Assembly (NCBI GenBank): GCA_940337035.1
Contig: OW679195.1
Span: 177,106,015 to 177,170,014 of the forward strand
Length of the DNA: 64,000 nt
From: Agriotes lineatus
Taxonomy: Eukaryota > Arthropoda > Insecta > Coleoptera > Elateridae
Direction of reading: 5' to 3'
Shown: piece by piece, positions 1-10,560 of the stretch
Position numbering within the stretch: position 1 is the first letter of the stretch
Layout: the number at the start of each line of letters is the position of its first letter
Translations under genes and position numbers: made by a program
The notes under the pieces: generated by a model
Told to the model about the DNA's origin: nothing
The model's input: the letters and a program-made list of their open reading frames with translations, nothing else
Databases searched by the model: none

Positions 1-1181
1 GATATTTGAATGTATCTCTTAAACTTGAAGTAAAGGTAACGCCAGTAATCTCGCTAAATATTTCGAATCGCGCAAAGCTAAAGTGATTTGAAATATTTAT
101 ATTTATAATTTCTTATTCACTTCTATACCTACGGAATTGCTTTTAGGTCAGTTAATTACGTGCAATTTCTAGAGATCGAGACCTCGGGGTAACTCCTTGC
201 AATTGTTCGTTACAGGAAATAATAAACGAATGTGGGATGTGGGCCTACAAGGATGACTTGATGGTATGCTGAGGTGCTCTGGATGAAGAAGACATAACTC
301 TGAAATGTCAGGAGTGGTGAGGAATGGTAATGTCGTCGCGGGTATCGCAGGAGCGTCCTTGCACCGTTACCGTCGTGGGCGCCTCCCTACGTCTTATTCG
401 GAGAGAAGATTTTGTTGTGACTGCAAATTCTGCCAGTGAATCTGTGGCAAACTGTCGTTCAATGTTGTGTCTTTTTGAGTACAAACGACATTTAGTAAAA
501 CGTAACATTAAAAAAATCTGAAGAATATAATTTATCCCCTTTATCGCTCCTGGTGTAATCGTGAAATTCCTTTTTAAGCATTTGCATTAAAGAACTTAAA
601 AAAAGAGTTCGATGTAACTAATTTGTTTTCGATATTTCAGTATAAAACGAAAATAACTTTTGCAAATGTCGGAAACATATAGGATGTCTGTAAAATATGT
701 GTACATGGCTTAACCACATACTGCTAGACCTAAAAATGGTGGATTTAACGCTACTTACCTATATTCAAAATGCTTTTAGCTAAGACAATATGTTGAATCA
801 AACCGCGGACCTATTTGTATGATATTTGCTATGACACTCTCTATTAGGAGAAGTAATCTTTTAAGATAACATTCATTATCATCGGCCATCCACTAGTTGA
901 TGAAACATGGGTACCACGACACAGCTCAGATAGTAACTATTTAATAGCAAAGCCGATAATTTCTAATTTCCCGGGAAAAGATATTCATTAGCGAATTTTT
1001 TGTGTCTTTGTAATTTTTGAAATATTGATTGTCTTTTAGGGAGCAGATGTAATCTAGTTGTCTATTCTCATTTCAAAATTGTAGAATCGGTTGCAGATAT
1101 GAAATATGGAAAAATAACAAATAATAAATTTTTTCCTTATAGAAAAATGGACCTGTTATAAATGTCCTGATTAAATAATTT
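1..1181. other. AT-rich DNA, no gene recognised
   Basis: Both strands at 308-521 carry short overlapping open frames of about 65 codons with no recognisable domain. I read these as chance openings. No repeat or RNA gene was recognised before the SINE target duplication at 1182. Confidence 0.5.
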
Positions 1182-1193
1182 ACAAATATAATA

Positions 1194-1466
1194 GTGAGCG
1201 GATGGCCCCACGAGCAAATGCTCGCCTCTCAGGCGGCTGGCCCGGGTTCGAATCCCGGCGGAATCTAGAAGAATTTTAAAAATCGTATGCTCTTCGGCTA
1301 CCACACTAACACCTGTGGTAGTCGTCAACCCCTAAAACAGGGAACTCTTCCTCATATTCGGCGGGCAAGGCTAGCCACATACCCGGCCTAAGGGCAAATA
1401 GGGCCCATAGAACCACTTTGTGGTTAAAACAGGCCACTGGCCTATAATTAGAGGAAGAAGAAGAAG
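1194..1466 (+). mobile_element. tRNA-Gly-derived SINE, full length with target duplications
   Basis: The head resembles an arthropod tRNA-Gly from the anticodon arm onward (AATGCTCGCC at about 1218-1226). A perfect T-arm follows: stem CCGGG 1242-1246, loop TTCGAAT 1247-1253, stem CCCGG 1254-1258, which is the RNA polymerase III B box. The A box is degenerate, so this is not a working tRNA. A tRNA-unrelated body with small hairpins (accac-tttg-tggt type) leads to a GAA-repeat tail at about 1452-1466. The element is bounded by an exact 12-bp duplication, ACAAATATAATA, at 1182-1193 and 1467-1478. This marks insertion by target-primed reverse transcription. SINEs borrow the machinery of a LINE with a matching tail; the RTE-like element at 60.6-63.8 kb ends in a similar GAA-rich tail, which makes it a possible helper (inference). 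Confidence 0.85.
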
Positions 1467-1478
1467 ACAAATATAATA

Positions 1479-2299
1479 CCATTTCGAAGTAAAAGCATGT
1501 GTTGCTATGGACGTTTACCAAAGAATATGGAATGTTGACATCGAGGGATATAAGGTATAAGGCGGACGTTGCTGGTTGCAGTTAGTATATTAGCTGTAGC
1601 GGAGATCTGCATAATTACTGTGATCTAGTGCCGTAATACTACAAGGTCTGCAATGCCGAAGGTCTTGTTAATAAGGTTAGGTTAGTGTGGTGTTTAGAGG
1701 ATTGGAGCGATCAGAATCTGAAAGGAAAGATTTATTATAAATAAAGTCAAACATTTAATGTCTGTTTAATGATTACCTGAAATGAGCTGAGGTATAATAT
1801 TTGTAAGAGCTGTTGAGTAAAGGGTTCGGATGAACTGTTAGCGTGAGTTTTAGGCAAAAGGAATCAACATAACCGATATCAAGTTTGAGCAAAAATAGTA
1901 TCTATATTAAGCGAGAAGTTTAGAAAAGAGAAGATTTAGTCAACAAGTTAGACTGGTTTGAGTATGAGCTTTAGCAAGTACTTACATTAGCCATATGAGT
2001 TCAGTAAAACCACTCTTCTACCGCTTTTCTTATACTACGAGTATTTTGTCGTATTTCAAAAGAAATCTGAAATATTAAATTGTTATATGAAAGTCATACT
2101 AAATGTCAAAACATAACCAAGCTAAGCCAAACTAAACCACAATAAGCAGCTGCAGTTGATATAATTACGATCTTCTGGGATGATGTGGTTGAAATAAAAT
2201 GTATTTACCAGTTGAGTACAAAGTTTATTTAATACGTGAACTAACAGCACGATCAGCATACTGCTAAAGTCGAAAACTGAATAGTGGCCTTAATTACTA
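1479..2299. other. AT-rich DNA, nothing recognised
   Basis: No open frame, repeat or RNA motif could be supported here. If the envelope relic to the right belonged to a provirus, its 3' LTR should lie in this stretch. I could not identify a matching LTR. Confidence 0.4.
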
Positions 2300-2908
2300 T
2301 TTTAAGAATAAATCTCATCCTAAATTTGCTTCTAATTCTATTAACATTATAAGATCTATTTCTTGATCTAGTTTATTTACTATTGAAATTGTTTGATTCA
2401 AAGAAGCATACATTTCCTTTTAAATGATTTGCAAATTATGTAAATTTATCAATTTTTTTATAACTTTTTCTTGATCATTAAACAGATTTTGAATATTTGA
2501 ATTAATTTTTTTCAGATCAGTTGCGTCTAAATTACCTGTTACAAATTTTATATGATCCAATTGCATTAACTAATCCTCTCTTAGATCTACCTTTTAGTTT
2601 GAAAAAGCGTTTTCTAAAGTTTTGCAAACTTCTATCAAGTTGTTAAGTCCCTTTTTTGTTAGTTCGTTATTTATTGTTTGACGTCTTAATTTAATTGTAT
2701 TTACGGCTAGTTGACTAATACTAATTTCCATCTCAGTTAGATTAAAATAAAAATAGAATTTATGATAATGATCTATAAGCTTAGTGGTTCCAAGACTTTC
2801 TTGATAATACCCATTCGTTTTAAATTGATGGATCAGCAGAGGCTGACTTTGAAGTGCCAGGCTAAGGATCCTGAAACGTAAAAATTTACAGAAGTTGCAA
2901 TTTACCAA
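2300..2908 (-). pseudogene. env: errantivirus envelope (baculovirus-F-like) relic
   Basis: On the minus strand, 2594-2908 encodes 104 residues resembling the F2 part of insect errantivirus envelope proteins. The match includes a segment with tyrosine/phenylalanine repeats, then a run rich in leucine and asparagine. Just beyond its stop, in a different frame, lies a furin-like R-S-K-R site followed at once by a Gly-Leu-Val-Asn start of a fusion-peptide-like segment (about 2555-2585). After another frame change comes a GNLD-type motif and a helical stretch to about 2300. In the family this protein is a membrane fusion glycoprotein cut by furin. Here at least two frame breaks and several stops make it non-functional. 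It lies on the same strand as, and downstream of, the Ty3/gypsy pol at 7.5-11.4 kb, but 4.5 kb of unrelated DNA including a satellite separates them. Common origin is possible but not shown. Confidence 0.65.
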
Positions 2909-3128
2909 CCTTCGTTAATGCATTGAAAATGAATATTGCTAATTTTCAAATCTAGCATAAAATTTGCAAAATCTGACTGGAACTAACACAGTTAAAAGGC
3001 ATATGATCTTTTTTTTAAACTTGGAACATGTATAAACTTTTAAGAAACACAAAAAACAAAACAAAAGACAAAAAATCATGTGTTAGTCCCAAAATTTTAA
3101 CTTGTCATATACAATATATATTTTAAGT

Positions 3129-3159
3129 CTGAAGAAGCTATATTAAATAGCGAAACGTT
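3129..3159 (+). ncRNA. hammerhead-like ribozyme motif
   Basis: The core CUGANGA is present as CTGAAGA (3129-3135). It is followed by a perfect 5-bp stem II, GCTAT 3137-3141 pairing with ATAGC 3147-3151 around the loop ATTAA, and then GAAA and CGTT (3152-3159). Position 7 of the hammerhead core is variable, so CTGAAGA is an acceptable core. The weak part is stem I, where upstream AAGT and downstream GATT pair poorly. Penelope-like elements carry such minimal hammerheads, so this may be a scrap of a PLE tail. No PLE protein relic was found next to it. Confidence 0.45.
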
Positions 3160-4033
3160 GATTGATTTTTAATTGAAAGTATCCAATATAATATGACACA
3201 ACTAATAAGTTCACATAAAAACTATTAGTAACGTTTGAATTTAAACAACAAAATTAGCTACAAAAACTCTTCTACCGAAGAAATATGATATGCAATGTCA
3301 TATTTCGTCACATTTTAATATATTGCAATGACTTCTGTGCACGAGATAATTAATGTAATTAAAAATATGTAAATAAAATAAGTCACCACACAATATTTAG
3401 TTTTACTATTTGCTATGATCAAACTGATTGATTAACTTATTTTGTTGGGTACGCCAAATTGAGAATTATTCTTATGGTAGTTTGCTCTTTATTTAATCCA
3501 TTCATCTGATACAATAACTTCGCTAGCTCATTTGAAAACAGAGACATGAAAAGAAAAACTGAAATTCTCGGGTCTGAGGTTCCTAAATTTGTAAGTTTAA
3601 AATTTTAACGGTACGCCACTGAAAAAGTGGACTGGGGATCTAAAAAGGAGCGTACTGCGCCGTCGCTATTTTGAAATGTCAAAATCTCGCACAAGAAGTT
3701 CAACTTACCTGTCAGCTCGCGTGTAAACTGAATCATCAAGCAATTAAATGAACAGATTTTTTTACGTTAAGGTTTTGAATAATTGCGCCTTCAAGGAGCG
3801 TCTTATCGTTCTATTGTTTTTCAGGCAAATCTATCATTGGCCCATTATAAAAGGACGCTTAAAACTGCTTTTGTTTACTGGGACCTCCAACTAACGATTT
3901 ATTTCGCAAATCCTGGGAAAACACCTCGCCATGCACAGGAACTTTTATGATTTTCTTGTTCTTCAGGTCGTAATTAAGGTATGATGTGATTTTCATGCCA
4001 ATCGCGCGGATAAAAATTTCATAATAAACTAAC
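3160..4033. other. non-coding, with one strong minus-strand splice-donor-like site
   Basis: The sequence at about 3706-3716 reads CTGACAG|GTAAGTTG on the minus strand, a good donor match. No convincing coding sequence ends there: the frame from the left part of the 3859-4173 region stops at 3859. Confidence 0.3.
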
Positions 4034-4237
4034 CTCACATCCGTAGGAGTCGCAACCCCTTTATGGTGATCTTGGCTGAAATCTGCGCCCCCGGACTGCT
4101 CGGACTGCTGTGCTGTGTTGGGACCTGGTGTGCGGCGCTGCCGGAACAATCTTGACACCCTAGGCCTGCCCACGATGCTGCAAATTGGTTCTGCGGGAGC
4201 TGGTCTAGTAGCCGTTTCTGCCGAGGTCGCCTCGGAA
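4034..4237 (-). other. candidate host exon (minus strand)
   Basis: This block is clearly GC-richer than its surroundings and is open on the minus strand from a TGA near 4237 down to 3859. Its translation is compositionally protein-like, with an Arg/Ser/Pro-rich stretch around VSRLFRQRRTPGPN. At its left edge the minus strand reads GATGTGAG|GTTAGT, a plausible splice donor after position 4034, and beyond it the composition drops back to AT-rich. There is no clear acceptor with a polypyrimidine tract on the right and no in-frame ATG. The family was not recognised. It could also be part of an unknown mobile element. Confidence 0.25.
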
Positions 4238-4245
4238 CGAAAAAT

Positions 4246-5715
4246 AACTCAAGTGCGTGGAAAATCTTGCCTCCAATTGTGCTTATTCACTGCAATTCGC
4301 TGATCACGATGGTGCCATTTTTATTTAAATATTTTTATGCCTTCTATTAAAATTCTTTATTTAAAGTCAGAGCAACTTTCACCAATTTATTCAAAACAAT
4401 TGCTCCCCTTGGTCGTTTTTGACAAAACACTGTCTACAAATTTAACTTCAGGAAGTTCAACCATGTACAATTACACAACTTATAAACTAAATTAACATAT
4501 TTGATAATTTAATTACAATTTCTTACATACTAAAATTATTGTCTCTTGAATTGTTAATTTCTCATTGTTTTAATGCGCCACTCACTTGATTTTATAACAC
4601 TTAAATGCCCATTGTTTATCACTACACTGAATCGTTTTTTAATACACCAATATTGTCTCATTTTCTGCAATTTGAATTCCATCTAATTTCTTGCCACTGC
4701 AATCTCTTCAAATTCCCAAGTCTTGTATTTGCATGTAATAAATGACTTGCCTGGCTTTTCTATGTTCTTTGCCTTATCTTTCTGGTCATTCTTATTCTCA
4801 CCTTTATTCTAAAAATGTTCATTTCCTATTCATTCCTTAATGACTTTACTTTCTACGCTTCCTTTTTTAAGCTGCGTCTAACTTGAACTTTCTGTGCCAG
4901 TTCCTAATTAATTCAGATTCGGCTTCTACTTTGTCCAAATCTATTATATTATGCTTAAAATTATATTGCTAAACCCAATACACGAAATTTGAGTTTCCAT
5001 ATTTATGTGCCTATTCAAATACAATCAATGTCATTGGCTATTTATACCAGTGTTATTATGATTTGGCAATTTATGTGAATTTTCTCAGATGCCTGCATTA
5101 TTACAACTCTGTGCTTTAGTGATTTGATTTGTTATTTGCTTGTACTGCAATCAGAGCTGATTTGAGGGCTAAATACCAGTGCAATATATGACTACGTTCT
5201 TTTAAATTATTAGTCTACAGTCATTTATTTTGTTATTTTTGATATCATAGAAATAAAAATTATTTAAAATTAATTTAGTTTGAAACTTGTATAGCTCAAT
5301 AAATACTGAGAACAGGACACATGTTCGAATGATTTTTTTTGCTTAAAATGATCTGAAGAACATGTTCCTTAAGTGCCGGGAGAACTTTACAAGACACCAT
5401 GTATATTTTAAAAGAATTTGTTGGTTGGGGAACTATTATATTGTCTAAACTAAGTAACTTTGCCCCCATCAATTTTTTCTATTACAATCGCGCATTAAGT
5501 TTTAGTACAAACAGCTGACACTTACATCCCAACCCTGCCAGTGGCCGCGTAGCGCAGCAATGACCTTAACCCAGGAAAAAATACAATCCGACACGCTATT
5601 TACTATTTACTTGCAAATTTACAATTTCACAAAGGGCCAGAAAAACAAAAATTGCACATTTCCTTTATTAATGAGAAACTAATCTAATCCGTCCCTCACA
5701 ACCGCATCCCGAACT
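4246..5715. other. AT-rich DNA, no gene
   Basis: No open frame above chance and no repeat recognised. The last 80 bases are pyrimidine-rich and lead directly into the satellite array. Confidence 0.45.
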
Positions 5716-7022
5716 CTCTTAAAAAATACAATTAACCAGTTGAAAGTTCCAAATAGCGAATTTCACACAATTGTTGATTTTAAGGTTTTCCTTATAATTA
5801 TAACGTTTTCCCCATTTTGCAACCCTTAAATCCACCTGAGCCCCAAAATTCCCACATTTAAAATTCTCTTAAAAATACAATCGACCGGTAGAAAGTCCCC
5901 AAACAGTAAATTTCAAACAAATATTGATATTAAGGTTTTTCCGATAATTATATCGTTTCCCAATTTTGCAACTCCGAAATCAACCTGGGCCGCAAAATTC
6001 CCATATCTCGAATTCTCTTCAAAAATACAATTGACTAGTAGAAAGCCTCCAAACAGCAAATTTCACACAAATATCGATTTTAAGATTTTTCCGATAATTA
6101 TATGGTTTTTTCCATTTTTCAACCCTTAAATCCACCTGAGCCGCGAAATTCCCACATCCCGAACTCTCTTAAAAATACAATCTACCGGTAGATAGTCTCC
6201 AAACAGCGAATTTCAGACAAATATTGATTTTAAGGTTTTTCTCATAATTATATTGTTTTCCCCATTTGCAACCCCCAAATCCACGTGGGCCGCAAAACTC
6301 CCACATCTCGAATTTTCTTAAAAAATACAATCGACAGTAGAAAGCCTCCAAACAGCAAGTTTCATACAACTATTGATTTTAAGGTTTTTCTGATAATTAT
6401 TACGTTTTCCCCCATTTTGCAACCCCCAAATCCACCTGGGCCGCAAAATGCCCACATCCCGAATTCTCTTAAAAATAAAGCGACCAGTAGACATCCTCCA
6501 AACAGCGCAAATCACACAAATATTAATTTTAAAATTTTTCTGATAATTATTACGTTTTCCCTCATTTTGCAACCCCCAAATCCACCTTGTCCGCAAAATG
6601 CCCACATCCCGAATTCTCTTAAAATAAAAGCGACCAGTAGAAATCCTCCAAACAGCGCAAATCACACAAATATTAATTTTAAAATTTTTCTGATAATTAT
6701 AACGTTTTCCCCATTTTGCAATCCCTAACTCCACCTGAGTCTCAAAATTCCCACATCTCAAACCCTCTTAAAAAATACAATCGACCAGCAGAAAGCCCCC
6801 AAACAGCACATTTCACACAAACATTAATTTTAAAAATTTTCTGATAATTGTAACGTTTCCCCATTCTGTAACCCCTAAATCCACCTGAGCGGCATAATTT
6901 CCACATCCCGAAATCTCTTAAAAATATAACTGACCAGTAGAAAGGTTTAAGGTTTTTCTGATAATTATAACGGCTTCCCCATTTTCAACTCCTAAATTCA
7001 CCTGAGCTGCAAAATTCTTAAA
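5716..7022. repeat. 150-bp satellite array, nine units
   Basis: Units begin at CTCTT-type starts at 5716, 5866, 6015, 6166, 6315, 6466, 6616, 6765 and 6915, so the spacing is 149-151 bp. Each unit holds in order an A-rich block with CGACC(A/G)GTAGAAAG, a block like AAACAGCAAATTTCACACAA, a TTTTTCTGATAATTATAACG block, CCCCATTTTGCAACCCC, and AAATCCACCTGGGCCGCAAAA. The last unit lacks an internal segment, jumping from GAAAG to GTTTAAGG, and the array stops near 7022. Unit divergence is moderate, roughly ten to twenty percent by eye. Because 150 is divisible by three, open frames persist across units on both strands (6285-6728 plus, 6318-6761 minus). I regard those as by-products, not genes. Confidence 0.9.
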
Positions 7023-7470
7023 AACCCACCGATTCATCCACATACTGCCAAAAACAAAATTCGACATTTTTTCTTTCCCCGTGTTTATGCAAACATCCAC
7101 TTTGCTACAATTGCACCTCAGCTTTCTATCCCTGTAACTTCTCCCCCATGCATCGCAGACCCCAAAAACCAGTTAGTACGATGAGCGTTGGTTCATCTTC
7201 TTTCCAACTAGCCCCAAATCACATTTGGATCTTTCAAGAAGTATGCGATGTAACAGCACCGAACGGTTTCGTGTCAAAAAAATCGTTTTAACCCCCGTAT
7301 TTTCGCCCCCTCGAATCTTACATTTTCACAACCTCTTCAGAAAGTTCACCTTTGACGAGATCTTCAAATGATACCAAGAACATTCACCTGCAATACGTAC
7401 AACAAAAATTCGCGATATCTGCGCATTTTTCCTGCGTCACACAAATCGCTAAAAGAGCCCCGTACTAGCG
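7023..7470. other. unclassified sequence between satellite and integrase
   Basis: Mixed composition with some C-rich stretches and no recognised domain. In an intact errantivirus the envelope gene would begin here, directly after integrase. It does not. Confidence 0.4.
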
Positions 7471-8268
7471 TCACATCTCCAATTCGTTAAACATCTTCAA
7501 TGTTAAAACTTTTCTTAGTCGTTTAACATTTCTAACGTGTGATGTTGGTAACCTTTTATCTTTTCCTAAAATTTTATTATCGTTTGATTCTTCAACTGTA
7601 AGTTTAGCGAAAGGGAAATCTGTTTTTCTTGGCCTATTCTTTTTAACATAAACTATAAGTTGGGTTATAACAACTTCTGGGTCTTTATCTTGATTTCGTT
7701 TTTCTAGATTTTTTATACCCTTCTGTAACGTTTTGTGATATATTTGTTCAAAAAATGGCAAAATTTCATTGTTTCTATTTTTATTGTATTTTTCATAGAT
7801 GGTTAAATCTAAGTCAATCTCATGAGTGTAATCATAAGGTCCGTATAATAAAGAAAAAGGACTGAATCCAGTGGTAGAATGTATGGATTGAATATAAATA
7901 ACTATTGCAGAAGTAATTAAATTTGCAGGAGTTTCTTTAAGATTTTTAAGTTTTAGAGCTCTTAGTTTTTCTAGAATTGTTGAATGGAATCTTTTTATTG
8001 GAGAATTGGAGTTAGGGTTGTTAGCTGTGGTATAATGTAGTTTGATATTCACTAGTTTACAAAATTCATTTAAACTCTTGTTTTTAAATTCGGTTCCCTC
8101 CCCACACGTTAATTTCTTAGGGTAGTTACGATGAGCAAAATAACGCCGTAATTTATTTTTTCGTTGACCGCTTGTTAATTTCAATATTAATGAATTATTT
8201 TTCCTAAAAAAGGATGGATTAATAGATGTCATTAATGCACTGTTTTTGATTAATACACTCTTTTTCAT
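7471..8268 (-). pseudogene. pol: Ty3/gypsy integrase, catalytic residues lost
   Basis: A 265-codon minus-strand frame covers the core and C-terminal part of a retroviral-type integrase, which inserts element DNA into chromosomes. Recognisable family blocks are the GTEF segment (residues 58-61), the EFC...KLHYTT block (68-81), PNSNSP (85-90) and RFHST (93-97), followed by the C-terminal domain of the 17.6/297-like group. The usual D-N-G-x-E-F motif reads C-G-E-G-T-E-F here, so the second catalytic aspartate is gone. The usual catalytic glutamate after NSPx is lysine (residue 92). The N-terminal zinc-finger part is absent, and the sequence to the right is a foldback insertion. Enzymatically dead. 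Confidence 0.9.
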
Positions 8269-8454
8269 TAATTAACTGTTTTTGTGATTTTGACGTTTTG
8301 ATGATATTTTGCATGGAGGTTAGTTGTATTAATCAAATTAGAGTACTTGATATAATTATTTTATATTAATATTCACAACAAAATTAGTAATACTGCAATT
8401 TTAAAAAAATTTTCACCACAAAAAAAGATTTTGTGGTCAACGAAAAAATGTTGT

Positions 8455-8578
8455 AATCAACTCGTTTGTTAATGGGCGATTAATAATCTCAACTATTAAA
8501 GGCACTCACTGGATATCGCTCGTTCGTGCTTTAAACAGTTTCGATTATTAATCGCCTTCATTAACACACTTGTTGGTT
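8455..8578. mobile_element. small foldback element inside pol
   Basis: Left arm AATCAACTCGTTTGTTAATG... and right arm ...CATTAACACACTTGTTGGTT are imperfect inverted repeats of about 50 bp with inner matching GCGATTAATAATC / GATTATTAATCGC blocks. A separate small hairpin, ACCACAAAA / TTTTGTGGT, lies at about 8416-8437. The element occupies the place where the integrase zinc finger should be encoded. Target duplications were not resolved. Confidence 0.6.
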
Positions 8579-8639
8579 AAATAACTATTAAACTTTGATT
8601 AAACATTTCTTTACATAATCTAACAAATAATAATTTTAA

Positions 8640-9066
8640 TTGTGTGTCTTTAAAATAAATTCCGTATACTCTATTGGTTGAGTAATTTCCTTAAACATTT
8701 TTCCTAAATCTTCTATTTCATAGTTTTTTCTGATTATTATGACATAGTTACTTCTCTGGAAAGGTCTTATATATTTAACATCACATTTGTTGCCTATTCT
8801 AATTATTAACCTATTGTTAAATCTATTAACTGAAGCTTCTGTTATAGGGAAAATTTTTCCGTCATCCTTTTTAAATACTGAATGTACAGTTAGGTTGGTG
8901 TTGGGCGTTAAATCTTGAGGGTCGTTTGATTCAGTTAAAAAATCATCTAGTTCTTCTAGTTGCGGCGGTTCTTCTGGGTTTAATTGTGAAATTATTGATT
9001 CTAAGTCAATATTTTCGTTATTATGAATTTCTATGCGCGATAGGGCGTCGGTTACATAATTTTCTT
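8640..9066 (-). pseudogene. pol: Ty3/gypsy RNase H-integrase linker
   Basis: The minus strand stays open across about 140 codons without a usable ATG. It begins with a VTDALSRIE signature (normally VADALSR, just after RNase H) and ends with a K-TH run near 8640. This is the polyprotein linker between RNase H and integrase in the 17.6/297/gypsy group. Two small frame breaks near 9060-9080 separate it from the RNase H frame. Confidence 0.75.
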
Positions 9067-9361
9067 TACTTTTTTATAATTAATATCAAACATAATTCTC
9101 CTAATTTTAATTTCCAACGTACAAGTCTTGAGTTTGGTTCTTTAAGTTTGTTTAACCAAACTAAAGGATTGTGGTCTGTCTCTATGATGAATTTTCTTCC
9201 GGTAAGATAGGGTCTGAAATGTTTGGTACAGTCTATAATAGCTAGTAATTCATTTTCAATGGTTGAATAATTCCTTTCTGCACTATTTAATGTTCTTGAA
9301 TAATACCCGGTTGGTTTTGTATTTTGTGATAATACACCACCGATTGCCACGTTCGATGCGT
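9066..9361 (-). pseudogene. pol: Ty3/gypsy RNase H domain
   Basis: The minus strand encodes the RNase H part of a gypsy polyprotein, which removes the RNA strand during reverse transcription. The leading catalytic motif DASNVAIGG is readable at about 9335-9361, where the frame is broken by a small duplication. Then follow GYYSRTLNSAERNYST, ENELLAII and TDHNPLVWL in the usual order. The domain is otherwise intact for about 94 codons, ending in a frameshift at 9066. Confidence 0.9.
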
Positions 9362-10560
9362 CTGGGCGTCTGTTGAGAGCTTAAATGATTTTTCGAAATT
9401 TGGATATGCTAAAATGGGGGCGTTAATTAATAGTTCCTTACAAAGAAGAAATGCATTTTTGCAAAGTTGCCAATGTATCTCCTATAAAAACCTAAAAGAC
9501 CTAGAAATGACTTAATTTCTTTTGTTGTTTTTAGAATGGGGTAGTCCTGAATTGCTTCGATTTTTGGTATGGTTTGGTCTAATACCTTCGGGAGTGATAA
9601 CGTGACCTACAAAAGCTACTCCTTTCCTAAGAAATTTTTTTTTTTTATTTGGAATGTCGCATCGACCACTTATGGGTCATTAGCGAATTTGTACAGTTTT
9701 ATTTACAATTTATTATATACATTTATGTATTTTAGGAAAGTTATAGTTCGTTGTAGGTTTTCGAGGTTTCCACCAAGTGCTTCCACCACATTGTTAGGGA
9801 TATTATATCTTGTTCGTTGTTGTGCGTATTTTGAACAATTTATAATGATATGTTTGATGGTATCCGGAAGTTGACATACATCACATGTAGGTTGTGGTTC
9901 TTTTGTAAGGAGGTAACTATGGGTGTATCTTGTATGACCTATTCGGATCCGTGTGGCTGTAACCTGTGTTTTTCTGTCTTCGGGTAGTATCAGAGTGTGA
10001 TTTATGTTAAGAAATTCGGATTTGTCGAATTGAATTTTTAAGTTATATCCATGAAATTTTTACAACATTTGTTTGAAGTGAACCAAATGTTCATGGAGTG
10101 ATTTTGAGAAAATTACTACGTCATCCATGTACACGAAACATATTCAGTGAAGGTAATCCTTACACTGTCCATAACCCTTTGGAACGAGGACAGAGCGTTT
10201 TTGAACCCAAATGGGATTAGTAGATACTCTCAGTGACCGGTGTTAACGCTGAATGCCGTCTTCTCTATCGATTCAGGGTCTATTTAGATTTGATGGAATC
10301 CTTGGGCCAAGTCAGGGTTAGTGAAATATGTGCATTTTCCCAGGTTGTCCAAAATTTCGTCGATCCTTGGTAAGGGGCATTTGTCTTCTACCGTCTTTTC
10401 ATTCAACTTACGATAATCAATCACGAGTCTGAACTTTTTTTTAGATACATCAGTTTTCTTTGGGACTATCCAGACTGGTGAGCTGTAGGGAGATATTTAT
10501 GGGCGAATTATTTTATTCTCCACGAGTTTCTTGATCTGATTTTGGATTTCTTGCTTCAAA
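9362..10560 (-). pseudogene. pol: Ty3/gypsy reverse transcriptase, interrupted
   Basis: Reading right to left, the minus strand shows the RT blocks of the gypsy family: SPYSSPVWIVPKK (about 10470), FRLVIDYRKLN (about 10420), a palm motif A remnant of the form YFTNPDLAQGFHQI (about 10320), IPFGF (about 10210), and the catalytic VYMDDVVIFS box at about 10103-10138. The C-terminal thumb resumes to the left of a nested insertion with FVGHVITPEG (about 9610) and FLGFYRR (about 9490). Several stops and shifts, plus the 371-bp insertion at 9637-10007, inactivate it. Confidence 0.9.
9637..10007 (-). mobile_element. 5'-truncated non-LTR retrotransposon in RT, poly(A) and 9-bp duplication
   Basis: The insertion is bounded by the 9-bp direct repeat TAAGAAATT at 9628-9636 and 10008-10016. 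It starts with a T run at 9637-9646, which is the poly(A) tail of a minus-strand element. The minus strand encodes the C-terminal end of an I/jockey-type polyprotein: IRIGHTRYTHSYL, then a Cys-x2-Cys...His...Cys knuckle (CDVC, IKH, NC). It splits the gypsy RT between the KSEFL segment and the GVAFVGHV segment, so it is younger than the gypsy copy. Confidence 0.85.

Noticed and set aside
1194..1270. A tRNA-Gly gene
   Set aside because: Only the anticodon and T arms match. The A box and acceptor are degenerate, and the sequence continues into a SINE body with target duplications.
6285..6761. Overlapping 147-codon frames on both strands
   Set aside because: They run through several satellite units; openness follows from a unit length divisible by three and the translation simply repeats every 50 residues.
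5716..7022. CRISPR-like array
   Set aside because: Units are directly adjacent with no unique spacers, and the host is eukaryotic.
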